This document shows, one piece after another, positions 54,347 through 64,000 of a DNA stretch of 64,000 bases. The stretch lies in contig NZ_AP025667.1 in assembly GCF_022846655.1 (NCBI RefSeq), forward strand, positions 1,153,001 through 1,217,000. The letters run 5' to 3'. Both the position numbers and the translations under genes were made by a program. The stretch is from Streptomyces seoulensis (lineage in GTDB: Bacteria > Actinomycetota > Actinomycetes > Streptomycetales > Streptomycetaceae). The stretch's first letter is position 1, and every line of letters begins with the position of its first letter. Under the pieces are notes generated by a model that worked only from the letters and a program-made list of their open reading frames with translations, had not been told where the DNA came from and did not search any database.

Positions 54347-55336
54347 ATGGCAAGAAAGACTGCGAATGACGACCCTCTCGCCCCGGTGACCCTTGCCGTG
54401 GGCCAGGAGGACCTCCTGCTCGACCGTGCCGTGCGGGAGGTGGTGGCCGCCGCCCGGGCCGCCGACGCCGACACGGACGTACGCGACCTCACCCCGGACC
54501 AGTTGCAGCCCGGCACCCTCGCCGAGCTGACCAGTCCCTCGCTCTTCGCCGAGCGCAAAGTCGTGGTCGTACGCAATGCCCAGGATCTCTCGGCCGACAC
54601 GATCAAGGACGTCAAGGCGTACCTCGGCTCGCCCGCCGAGGAGATCACGCTCGTCCTGCTGCACGCGGGTGGTGCGAAGGGCAAGGGGCTGCTGGACGCG
54701 GCCCGTAAAGCGGGCGCCCGCGAGGTCGCCTGCCCGAAGATGACCAAGCCGGCCGACCGGCTGGCGTTCACGCGAGGTGAGTTCCGGGAGTTCGGGCGTT
54801 CCGCGACGCCCGAGGCGTGCCAGACGCTGGTCGACGCGATCGGCAGCGACCTGCGCGAACTGGCCTCGGCGGTGGCCCAGCTCGTGGCCGACGTCGAGGG
54901 CACGATCGACGAGGCCGTGGTCGGCCGGTACTACACCGGGCGGGCCGAGGCATCGAGTTTCACCGTCGCCGACCGGGCGGTGGAGGGGCGCACGGCCGAG
55001 GCGCTGGAGGCGCTGCGCTGGTCCCTGTCGACCGGGGTGGCACCGGTGCTGATCACCAGCGCGCTGGCCCAGGGAGTGCGGGCCATCGGCAAGCTGTCCT
55101 CGGCGCGCGGCGGGCGTCCGGCCGACCTCGCCCGTGAGCTGGGGATGCCGCCCTGGAAGATCGACCGGGTCCGCCAGCAGATGCGGGGCTGGACCCCGGA
55201 CGGGGTGTCCGTGGCGCTGCGCGCGGTCGCGGAGGCCGACGCGGGCGTGAAGGGCGGCGGCGACGACCCGGAGTACGCGCTGGAGAAGGCGGTCGTGACC
55301 ATCGCCAGGGCGGCCCGGTCGCGGGGCCGGGCGTAA
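54347..55336 (+). CDS. holA: DNA polymerase III delta subunit
   Basis: HolA is the delta subunit of the clamp loader, which opens the beta clamp on DNA. The 329-residue protein shows the usual order: an N-terminal VTLAVGQEDLLLDRAVREV, LFAERKVVVVRNAQDLS, and the C-terminal region with ALRWSLSTGVAPVLITSAL and GMPPWKIDRVRQQ. The start is ATG 54347, although GTG 54344 is in frame. The comEC-holA-rpsT-lepA order is common in bacteria; here it is opened by the accessory block and by corA. Confidence 0.93.
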   Translation: MARKTANDDPLAPVTLAVGQEDLLLDRAVREVVAAARAADADTDVRDLTPDQLQPGTLAELTSPSLFAERKVVVVRNAQDLSADTIKDVKAYLGSPAEEITLVLLHAGGAKGKGLLDAARKAGAREVACPKMTKPADRLAFTRGEFREFGRSATPEACQTLVDAIGSDLRELASAVAQLVADVEGTIDEAVVGRYYTGRAEASSFTVADRAVEGRTAEALEALRWSLSTGVAPVLITSALAQGVRAIGKLSSARGGRPADLARELGMPPWKIDRVRQQMRGWTPDGVSVALRAVAEADAGVKGGGDDPEYALEKAVVTIARAARSRGRA

Positions 55337-55382
55337 CGAAGGACGGCGGGCCGGGGTCGTACCCCGTCGGGCCGGCGGACTT

Positions 55383-55466
55383 CCGCTCCACCCGCCCCGC
55401 TCCACCCGCCCCGCTCCACCCGCCCAGCTCCACCCGCCCCGCTTCACCCACCCAGCTCCACCCGCC
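55383..55466 (+). repeat. 14-bp tandem repeat, six copies
   Basis: The unit CCGCTCCACCCGCC is repeated six times (last three copies with 1-2 changes) and decays into degenerate copies to about 55490. It lies between holA and corA and is not coding. Confidence 0.9.
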
Positions 55467-55571
55467 CCACCCCACCCCGCCCCGCTCCGTCATCCGTTCG
55501 GCTCGTCCGCGCGCGCATACGAGTGCCTGCGCGTGCGGGTGCGGTGGAGCGCGCGGAGGCTTGAGGCCGCG

Positions 55572-55645
55572 GGCTTCGGGACCCCGGCTTCGGGACCTCC
55601 GGCTTCGGGACCTCCGGCTTCGGGACCGCGGGCTTCGGGACGAGG
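55572..55645 (+). repeat. 15-bp tandem repeat, five copies
   Basis: The unit GGCTTCGGGACCTCC occurs five times (unit starts 55572, 55586, 55601, 55616 and 55631), immediately before the corA ribosome-binding site and start. The first copy is one base shorter. Confidence 0.9.
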
Positions 55646-55656
55646 AGCGAGGGGCG

Positions 55657-56667
55657 ATGATCGTAACGGTGGTGTCGATGCCGGAGGCGACCCTCACCCG
55701 GACCGATGCCGCTCAGGCGCGCGACCGGCTGGCCCTGGACCCCTTCGTGCTCGTCGACGTCGAACTCCCCGAGGTTCCGGAGCCGGGGGCGGACGTGCGG
55801 GCGGCGGAGGAGAACGAGGCCGAGGAGCGGTCGGTCGCCGACCGGCTGGGCCTCGACACCGAGAGCCTGGACTGGTTCGGACGGGCGGACGAGCCCCCGA
55901 GGGCCGACTACCTGGGCGACCGGGCCGGGTTCGTCATCCCCGTGGTGAACGGGGAGCGGATCGTGCACATCCACGCGGTGGTCACGGAGACCTTCCTCGC
56001 CTCCGTGCACCGGGGACAGGCGGGCCTGGGGCACCTGCTGCCCCTCGCGCTGCGTCACGAACGGCCCGCCGACCCCGTGGCCGTGCTCTTTCTCCTGCTC
56101 GGGGAGGCGCTGGGCAGCTTCCGCCGGGCGGCCGTGGAGGCGCTGCTGGAGACCGAGGAGCTGGAGGACGACATGTTCGAGGAGCGGAATCCCGAACAGG
56201 TCGCCCGCCTGTCGTCGCTGCGCCGCCGCTCCGCACTCCTCCACCACTTCCTGCGGCCCTTCCTGGAGCTGACCGACGAGGTGCTCACCCGGCGGATGAT
56301 GAACCCCTCGTTCCCCGAGCAGCGGCAGCGGCTCGCCCGGGAGTTCCAGACCAGCGGACGACTGGTGCTCGCGGACATCGAATCGCTTCAGGAGGCGACC
56401 CGGCGGGCCTTCGCCAGCTACTCCTCGCTGGTCGCGGGCGAGCAGAACGGCGTGATCAACCGGCTGGCCATCGTGTCCGTGATCTTCCTGCCGCTGTCGT
56501 TCCTCACCGGGTTCTTCGGGATGAACTTCACCTTCCTGACCGACAAGCTGGCCAGCCGGGACGAGTTCTGGCTGCTGGCGGTGGGACTGCAGGCGCTGGT
56601 CCTGGGCGTCTCCCTCTACGTGCTGCACCGCACCCGCATCTGGCGCAGACTCCGCGAGCACGACTGA
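55657..56667 (+). CDS. CorA-like divalent cation transporter
   Basis: This 336-residue protein has a soluble N-terminal domain (about 1-270) with a long helical region, two C-terminal membrane helices and the CorA pore motif GMN in FLTGFFGMNFTFLTD. The second helix (LLAVGLQALVLGVSLYV) is followed by a short basic end. It is expected to import Mg2+ or Co2+. ATG 55657 with a GAGG-type site is chosen; the frame continues upstream through a 15-bp repeat that would give an unlikely repetitive extension. It is flanked by tandem repeats on both sides. Confidence 0.88.
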   Translation: MIVTVVSMPEATLTRTDAAQARDRLALDPFVLVDVELPEVPEPGADVRAAEENEAEERSVADRLGLDTESLDWFGRADEPPRADYLGDRAGFVIPVVNGERIVHIHAVVTETFLASVHRGQAGLGHLLPLALRHERPADPVAVLFLLLGEALGSFRRAAVEALLETEELEDDMFEERNPEQVARLSSLRRRSALLHHFLRPFLELTDEVLTRRMMNPSFPEQRQRLAREFQTSGRLVLADIESLQEATRRAFASYSSLVAGEQNGVINRLAIVSVIFLPLSFLTGFFGMNFTFLTDKLASRDEFWLLAVGLQALVLGVSLYVLHRTRIWRRLREHD

Positions 56668-56703
56668 GCCGGTCTGCCAGGAGCAGGCCCCGCGACCCGG
56701 CCC

Positions 56704-56751
56704 CCGGACATGCGGAGAACCGGACATGCGGAGAACCGGACATGCAGAGAA
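56704..56751 (+). repeat. 16-bp tandem repeat, three copies
   Basis: CCGGACATGCGGAGAA is repeated three times (56704, 56720 and 56736, with one change in the last), just after the corA stop. The third copy merges into the arm of the corA/rpsT terminator. Confidence 0.9.
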
Positions 56752-56789
56752 CCCCGCCCCCTCCCGGTAAGGAGGGTGACGGGGTTCTC
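56747..56789. terminator. Terminator between corA and rpsT
   Basis: A 10-bp outer stem (56747-56756/56780-56789) and a 6-bp inner stem (56759-56764/56771-56776) form a hairpin between convergent corA and rpsT. Confidence 0.75.
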
Positions 56790-56914
56790 GGTGAAGCTTG
56801 CTGGAGCCACACCCGCGTGGCGAACGCAGGCCGCGTGTGGCTCCGGGATGCCGGACGGGAGCGGATAGAGAGGGCCCGCTCTGGGTCCTTCCGGCGGTCA
56901 GATCAGAAGGAGGT

Positions 56915-57181
56915 TCAGCCCTTGAGGTCCGCGACCTTGGACGAGAGCGCCGACTTCTTGTTGGCGGCCTGGTTCTTGTGGATGACGCCCTTCGAGACGG
57001 CCTTGTCGAGCTGACGCGCGGCAGCGCGCTGGTACTCGGTGGCCTTCTCGACGTCACCCGCGGCAGCGGCCTCGCGGGCCTTGCGGATCGCGGTCTTCAG
57101 GGAGGACTTGACGGCCTTGTTGCGCAGCCGAGCCTTCTCGTTGGTCTTGATCCGCTTGATCTGGGACTTGATGTTCGCCAC
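56915..57181 (-). CDS. rpsT: 30S ribosomal protein S20
   Basis: S20 binds 16S rRNA in the body of the 30S subunit. The 88-residue product is Lys/Ala-rich with the usual [20 protein letters not shown] start and [20 protein letters not shown] end. The start is GTG 57181. It is divergent from lepA, with which it shares a 228-base promoter region. Confidence 0.96.
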   Translation of the reverse strand: MANIKSQIKRIKTNEKARLRNKAVKSSLKTAIRKAREAAAAGDVEKATEYQRAAARQLDKAVSKGVIHKNQAANKKSALSSKVADLKG

Positions 57182-57409
57182 GAAAGAAGCCTTTACAGGT
57201 TCAGGTCCGGGCCCGTTGTCGGTCCCGTACCGGTGATCCAGAAATTTATCGTCGCGCCTCGTGCTGAGAGGGCATGAGGCACAGCGCTCTACAGTACCAG
57301 CGGCCCCGGCGGCGGCCCAAAACGCTCCCCGGTCGCTCTCCGTGGGACCATGGTGTCTACGTATAGATCCGACCCGAGGCATAAGGCGCCTCAAGAGACA
57401 GGACCCTGC

Positions 57410-59287
57410 GTGCCCGCGACCCCTAACAATGTGCCCGAGCCGAGCCGTACCGCCCCGGCTCTGATCCGCAACTTCTGCATCATCGCGCACATCGACCACG
57501 GCAAGTCCACGCTCGCCGACCGGATGCTCCAGTTGACCGGTGTGGTCGAGCAGCGGCAGATGCGTGCTCAGTACCTCGACCGGATGGACATCGAGCGCGA
57601 GCGCGGCATCACGATCAAGTCCCAGGCGGTGCGACTGCCCTGGGCCCCGACCGAGGGCCCGGACCAGGGCACGACGCACATCCTCAACATGATCGACACG
57701 CCGGGCCACGTCGACTTCACCTATGAGGTCTCGCGTTCGCTGGCCGCCTGCGAGGGGACCGTCCTCCTCGTCGACGCCGCCCAGGGCATCGAGGCGCAGA
57801 CCCTCGCCAACCTGTACCTGGCGATGGAGAACGACCTCAAGATCATCCCGGTCCTGAACAAGATCGACCTGCCGGCTGCGCAGCCGGAGAAGTTCGCCGA
57901 GGAGCTGGCGAACCTGATCGGCTGCGACCCCGACGACGTGCTCAAGGTCTCCGCCAAGACCGGCCTCGGTGTCGAAGCGCTGCTGGACAAGGTGGTCAAG
58001 GAGATCCCGCCCCCGGTCGGGAACGCCGACGCCCCGGCCCGCGCGATGATCTTCGACTCGGTCTACGACTCCTACCGCGGTGTCGTGACGTACGTGCGTG
58101 TCATCGACGGCCAGCTCAGCAAGCGTGAGCGCATCCGGATGATGTCCACCGGCGCCACCCACGAGCTGCTGGAGATCGGCGTCAGCTCGCCGGAGATGCT
58201 CCCGGCCGACGGCCTGGGCGTCGGTGAGGTGGGCTACCTGATCACCGGTGTGAAGGACGTCCGCCAGTCCAAGGTCGGTGACACCGTCACCAGCCAGGCC
58301 AAGGGCGCCACCGAGGCGCTCGGCGGCTACAAGGACCCGAAGCCGATGGTCTTCTCGGGCCTGTACCCGCTGGACGGCTCGGACTACCCCGAGCTGCGCG
58401 AGGCGCTGGACAAGCTCCAGCTCAACGACGCCGCGCTGGTCTACGAGCCGGAGACCTCCGCCGCCCTCGGCTTCGGTTTCCGCGTCGGCTTCCTCGGTCT
58501 GCTGCACCTGGACGTGATCCGGGAGCGGCTGGAGCGCGAGTTCGGCCTCGACCTCATCGCCACCGCGCCGAACGTGGTGTACCGCGTGGTCATGGAGGAC
58601 GGCACCGAGCACACGGTGACCAACCCCAGCGAGTTCCCCGAGGGCAAGATCAGCGACGTGTTCGAGCCGGTCGTGCGCGCCACGATCCTCGCGCCGTCCG
58701 AGTTCATCGGCTCGATCATGGAGCTGTGCCAGACCCGGCGCGGCACCCTGCTCGGCATGGACTACCTCTCCGAGGACCGGGTCGAGATCCGCTACACGCT
58801 GCCGCTCGCGGAGATCGTCTTCGACTTCTTCGACCAGCTCAAGTCCAAGACCCGCGGCTACGCCTCCCTGGACTACGAGCCCACGGGCGAGCAGAGCAGT
58901 TCCCTGGTCAAGGTCGACATCCTGCTGCACGGCGACAAGGTGGACGCCTTCTCGGCGGTCACCCACAAGGACCAGGCGTACGCCTACGGCGTCCGGCTCG
59001 TCGCCAAGCTGCGCGAGCTGATCCCGCGCCAGGCCTTCGAGGTGCCGATCCAGGCGGCCATCGGTTCGCGGGTCATCGCCCGCGAGACCATCCGCGCCAT
59101 CCGCAAGGACGTCCTCGCCAAGTGCTACGGCGGTGACATCTCGCGTAAGCGGAAGCTGCTGGAGAAGCAGAAGGAGGGCAAGAAGCGGATGAAGATGGTG
59201 GGTTCCGTGGAAGTTCCCCAGGAGGCGTTCATCGCCGTGCTCTCCAGCGACGACAGCGCCGGAAGCTCGGGCAAGGGCAAGAAGTAA
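57410..59287 (+). CDS. lepA: Elongation factor 4 (LepA)
   Basis: LepA is a ribosome-associated GTPase that acts in translation and 30S biogenesis. The 625-residue protein has the P-loop AHIDHGKST, the effector and switch segments [10 protein letters not shown] and [14 protein letters not shown], and the LepA-specific C-terminal domain. The C-terminal end is Lys-rich ([20 protein letters not shown]). GTG 57410 gives the Streptomyces-type extension before the G domain. It is followed by an 11-bp terminator. Confidence 0.96.
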   Translation: MPATPNNVPEPSRTAPALIRNFCIIAHIDHGKSTLADRMLQLTGVVEQRQMRAQYLDRMDIERERGITIKSQAVRLPWAPTEGPDQGTTHILNMIDTPGHVDFTYEVSRSLAACEGTVLLVDAAQGIEAQTLANLYLAMENDLKIIPVLNKIDLPAAQPEKFAEELANLIGCDPDDVLKVSAKTGLGVEALLDKVVKEIPPPVGNADAPARAMIFDSVYDSYRGVVTYVRVIDGQLSKRERIRMMSTGATHELLEIGVSSPEMLPADGLGVGEVGYLITGVKDVRQSKVGDTVTSQAKGATEALGGYKDPKPMVFSGLYPLDGSDYPELREALDKLQLNDAALVYEPETSAALGFGFRVGFLGLLHLDVIRERLEREFGLDLIATAPNVVYRVVMEDGTEHTVTNPSEFPEGKISDVFEPVVRATILAPSEFIGSIMELCQTRRGTLLGMDYLSEDRVEIRYTLPLAEIVFDFFDQLKSKTRGYASLDYEPTGEQSSSLVKVDILLHGDKVDAFSAVTHKDQAYAYGVRLVAKLRELIPRQAFEVPIQAAIGSRVIARETIRAIRKDVLAKCYGGDISRKRKLLEKQKEGKKRMKMVGSVEVPQEAFIAVLSSDDSAGSSGKGKK

Positions 59288-59327
59288 CCGCACCGGCACC
59301 GAGTCGTCGGAGCGAAACGGGCAAAGC

Positions 59328-59359
59328 GGGGCCCGCCGTACACATGTGCGGCGGGCCCC
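59328..59359 (+). terminator. Terminator after lepA
   Basis: An 11-bp perfect stem (59328-59338/59349-59359) with a 10-base loop starts 41 bases after the lepA stop. Confidence 0.82.
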
Positions 59360-59566
59360 CGCTCGTACGGGGGGTCGTACCGGCGGTGTTCTCGATGGGG
59401 TGCCGGTGCGAAGTGACAGGCCGTGGCCTCTTACGCGGTGGCCGGTCGCCCCTTACCCTGATCCCTGCTCGCTAGTTACTCGCGGGTTAAACAACAGCTT
59501 CGAACCAGCGTGAGTCCACCCAGCCGCACCGAGTCAGCCGCACCGTCGCGGGCCCCGGAGGATGTC

Positions 59567-61441
<1,875 letters not shown>

Positions 61442-61606
61442 GAAACGCCCGCCGGGGCGGTCCTCGGGCCGCTCCGGCAGGGTTGGGTTTCGGCCGCGTC
61501 CGAAAATGACCGCCTTGTGGCGCGGCGATGGCCGAGTCGGCCGTCACGATCGTTCACTTCGGTGACTCGGTGCTTATGAGTCCCGCCTTTCTGTCACCCT
61601 GGCCGC

Positions 61607-63478
61607 ATGGACATGGCGGCCATACCCGTGCAACGGGCGGGCGGCGCCGGAGCGGACGACGCACCGGCGCCCCTCGGCACGCGCACCCTCGCCGAGGGCG
61701 GCGCCACCCTCCCCGGCAGCCCCGCCGCGCCCGGCACGGCCCGCGCCCTGGTGCGCGCCGCCTTCGCCGACTGGTCCGGCCGCGGCCTCACCGCCCCGGA
61801 CGGCGCCGCCCGGCTCGGCGACGACGCCACCGCCGTCGTCAGCGAACTCGTCACCAACGCCGTCGTCCACGCCGGAACCGGGGTCGAGGTCGGCTGGCGG
61901 CTGGAGGAGAGCGGCGCGTTCGTCGTGGAGGTCCACGACCACCACCCCGCCCGCGCCCCGCGCGACCCGGCCGACGACACCCCGTACGAGACCCCCGAGC
62001 ACGGGCGTGGACTGCGGCTGGTCGCCACCCTCGCCGAGTCCTGGGGCGTCACCTACCGCACCGGCCGCAAGACCGTCTGGGCCCGGCTGCCGCCCGGCGG
62101 CGCCGAGGAACCCGACGGCCCCGCGCCCGCTCCCGCCCTCGTGGCCGCCGAGGCCCTCGCCCCGCAGCCGCAGCGCGCCGCCGGCGACCGGGACTGGCTC
62201 GGCCGGGGTGCGCTGTCCTTCCTCGCCGAAGCCTCCGACCTCCTGGCCGGACAGCTCGACGAGAACCTGGTCGCCGCCCTCACCGGCCAGCTCATCGTGC
62301 CCCGGCTCGCGGACTGGTGCGCCGTCTGGCTGGAGGACGAGGCGACCGTACGCGGAGGCGGCGAAGGGCCCGCCCGCGTCTGGCACGCCAGCGAGAGCCG
62401 CATCGAGGAGCTCCAGCGGGCCCTGGAGAAGGAGCCGCCGCGCTCCGCCCACGGCCTGCGCTCCGGCCCCGAGACCTACCCCTGGCCCGGCACCGCGCTC
62501 GGCCCCGAGGGCGCCCACGGCACCGCGCTGGCCTACCGGCTGATCGCCGGGGGCCGCCCGCTGGGCACCCTCCTCATCGGCCGCTGCGGACTGCTCGGCT
62601 TCCCCGACGAGGTCACCGGCCTGGTCGAGGACCTCGGCCGCCGGGTCGCCCTCGCCATCGGCGCCGCCCGCCAGTACGCCCGCCAGGCCACCATCAGCGC
62701 CATCCTGCAGCGCGGACTGCTGCCCGGCGCGGTCGCCGAGATCCCCGGCATGACCAGCGCCCTCGTCTACGAACCCCGCGACCAGGGCGGCCCCAGCGGC
62801 GACTTCTACGACCTGTTCCCGGCCGGGCACGGCCGCTGGTGCTTCGCCGTCGGCGACGTCCAGGGCAAGGGGCCCGAGGCCGCCGTGGTCATCGGGCTCG
62901 CCCGGCCCTGGCTGCGACTGCTCGCCCGCGAGGGGTACGGCGTCGCGGACGTCCTCGACCGCCTCAACCAGCTCCTCCTCGACGACGCCACCGAGGCCGC
63001 CGACGCCGCCGCCCGCGCCCTGATCGCCGCCGGAGGCGGCCCCTTCGCCCCCGGAGACGGCCCGCAGACCCGCTTCCTGTCGCTGCTCTACGGCGAGCTG
63101 ACCCCCGTCGAGGGCGGTGTCCGCTGCACCCTCGCCTCCGCCGGGCACCCGCTGCCGCTGGTGCTGCGCCCCGACGGCCAGGTGTGCACCGCCGCCCGCC
63201 CGCAGACCCTGCTCGGCGTCGTCGAGGACGAGACCTACACCAGCGAGACCATCGAGCTGCGCCCCGGCGACAGCCTGCTGTGCGTCACCGACGGGGTGAC
63301 CGAGCGCCGGTCTGGCACCGACCAGTTCGACGACGGCGACGGGCTCGCCCGGGCCCTGTCCGGCTGCGCGGGCCTGAGCGCCGAGGACATCGCGGACCGC
63401 ATCCGCGACCTGGTCCACGGCTTCGGCGCGGACGAGCCCGAGGACGATCTCGCCCTGCTGGTGCTCCAGGCGCAGTGA
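61607..63478 (+). CDS. HATPase-GAF-SpoIIE phosphatase
   Basis: This 623-residue protein carries three domains: an anti-sigma-type HATPase (about 45-165, with ELVTNAVVHAG and HGRGLRLV), a GAF-like sensing region (about 195-365), and a SpoIIE-type PP2C phosphatase (about 380-623) with GDFYDLFP, GDVQGKGPEAA, ASAGHPLPLVLRP, DGVTERR and a C-terminal DDLALLV. Such proteins switch anti-anti-sigma factors by phosphorylation and dephosphorylation; having both a kinase-like and a phosphatase domain in one chain could make a self-contained switch. The start is ATG 61607; no strong ribosome site is visible. Confidence 0.88.
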   Translation: MDMAAIPVQRAGGAGADDAPAPLGTRTLAEGGATLPGSPAAPGTARALVRAAFADWSGRGLTAPDGAARLGDDATAVVSELVTNAVVHAGTGVEVGWRLEESGAFVVEVHDHHPARAPRDPADDTPYETPEHGRGLRLVATLAESWGVTYRTGRKTVWARLPPGGAEEPDGPAPAPALVAAEALAPQPQRAAGDRDWLGRGALSFLAEASDLLAGQLDENLVAALTGQLIVPRLADWCAVWLEDEATVRGGGEGPARVWHASESRIEELQRALEKEPPRSAHGLRSGPETYPWPGTALGPEGAHGTALAYRLIAGGRPLGTLLIGRCGLLGFPDEVTGLVEDLGRRVALAIGAARQYARQATISAILQRGLLPGAVAEIPGMTSALVYEPRDQGGPSGDFYDLFPAGHGRWCFAVGDVQGKGPEAAVVIGLARPWLRLLAREGYGVADVLDRLNQLLLDDATEAADAAARALIAAGGGPFAPGDGPQTRFLSLLYGELTPVEGGVRCTLASAGHPLPLVLRPDGQVCTAARPQTLLGVVEDETYTSETIELRPGDSLLCVTDGVTERRSGTDQFDDGDGLARALSGCAGLSAEDIADRIRDLVHGFGADEPEDDLALLVLQAQ

Positions 63479-63514
63479 GCGGGGTCCCGCTCGCGGTACG
63501 GGACAATGGAGGAC

Positions 63515-64000
63515 ATGCCTTCCGCACTCCCCGACGGCGAGTCCGTCCCCGACGACGGCGCGCTGCCCGCCGCCGCGCTCGCCGGTGCCGCCGAGCGGCC
63601 CCTCGGGTTCTATCTCCACGTCCCGTACTGCGCGACCCGCTGCGGCTACTGCGACTTCAACACCTACACCGCCACCGAGCTGCGCGGCACGGGCGGGGTG
63701 CTCGCCTCGCGGGACAACTACGCGGACACCCTCGTCGACGAGGTCCGGCTCGCCCGCAAGGTGCTCGGCGACGACCCGCGCGAGGTCCGTACGGTCTTCG
63801 TCGGCGGCGGCACGCCCACCCTGCTGGCCGCCGAGGACCTGGTGCGGATGCTCGGCGCCGTCCGGGACGAGTTCGGTCTCGCACCGGACGCGGAGATCAC
63901 CACCGAGGCCAATCCGGACTCCGTCGACCCGGCCTACCTCGCCACCCTGCGCGAGGGCGGCTTCAACCGGCTCTCCTTCGGCATGCAGAGCGCGAAGCCG
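63515..64000 (+). CDS. hemW: HemW-like radical SAM protein (3' end outside window)
   Basis: HemW is a heme chaperone related to oxygen-independent coproporphyrinogen oxidase. The visible 162 codons include the radical SAM motif CATRCGYCDF (Cys x3 Cys x2 Cys) and a GGGTPT SAM-binding stretch (FVGGGTPTLL), then TEANPDSVDPAYL. The N-terminal extension (about 30 residues) is Asp/Ala/Pro-rich. The gene runs off the end of the window. A lepA-hemW order is widely conserved; here an acyl-CoA ligase and a SpoIIE-type gene lie between them. Confidence 0.92.
   Translation, partial: MPSALPDGESVPDDGALPAAALAGAAERPLGFYLHVPYCATRCGYCDFNTYTATELRGTGGVLASRDNYADTLVDEVRLARKVLGDDPREVRTVFVGGGTPTLLAAEDLVRMLGAVRDEFGLAPDAEITTEANPDSVDPAYLATLREGGFNRLSFGMQSAKP

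Noticed and set aside
55383..55645. Possible CRISPR array between holA and corA
   Set aside because: The repeats are 14 and 15 bp, directly abutting without spacers, so they are simple tandem repeats.

Overview
The window is a high-GC actinobacterial chromosome segment, almost certainly Streptomyces. Evidence: third-position GC is extreme, many starts are GTG, several genes carry a TAnnnT box exactly six bases before the start codon (leaderless transcripts), RNase E has long Arg/Glu-rich arms and a Lys/Ala-rich tail, and gene order follows a conserved Streptomyces core. I see no rRNA, CRISPR array, insertion sequence, integrase or replication origin.

Layout. (1) 1-4.2 kb: the end of the elongation operon mreD-mrdA(PBP2)-rodA, closed by a strong hairpin. 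(2) 4.3-17 kb: a CYTH/CHAD protein, a B12-binding radical SAM protein and its DUF2344 partner, then a giant RNase E. The radical SAM pair is split by about 3.7 kb holding a DUF805 protein, an alpha/beta hydrolase, a membrane protein and a repetitive proline-rich membrane protein. (3) 17-18.9 kb: a coupled nucleotidyltransferase and glycerol-1-phosphate-dehydrogenase-like pair. (4) 19-28.2 kb: rplU-rpmA-obg, and proB-(141 aa protein)-proA. The two sets are separated by two minus-strand envelope genes, a GT2/teichoic-acid polymerase fusion and an L,D-transpeptidase-like lipoprotein. (5) 28.2-36.4 kb: a pair of related membrane proteins, an M48 protease, two 54-aa membrane proteins, nadD, a LytR_C/LCP-like protein, rsfS, a phosphatase, and two identical tRNA-Ala(GGC) genes bracketing two small zinc-ribbon genes.

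(6) 36.5-39.4 kb: a minus-strand electron-transfer pair, a di-heme ferric-reductase-like membrane protein and a NuoF-like protein with a C-terminal ferredoxin. (7) 39.6-44.5 kb: leuS behind a short Leu-codon leader peptide and an intrinsic terminator (attenuation), then a coiled-coil membrane protein and a DegV protein. (8) 44.6-54.2 kb: comEA-comEC followed by an accessory block: 60-aa protein, HATPase, HTH-TPR regulator, GNAT, FAD monooxygenase, arylamine N-acetyltransferase, YceI protein and a small acidic protein. (9) 54.3-64 kb: holA, a CorA-like transporter framed by three unrelated tandem repeats, rpsT, lepA, a long-chain acyl-CoA synthetase, a HATPase-GAF-SpoIIE protein, and the start of hemW.

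Functionally most of the window is core: cell elongation and envelope, RNA decay, ribosome assembly, proline and NAD synthesis, translation and replication. The points most worth following up are the leuS attenuator, the electron-transfer pair with altered NADH-site and cluster residues, the repeat-built membrane protein, the recurrent leaderless promoters, and an 11-bp phased repeat array before the FAD monooxygenase.
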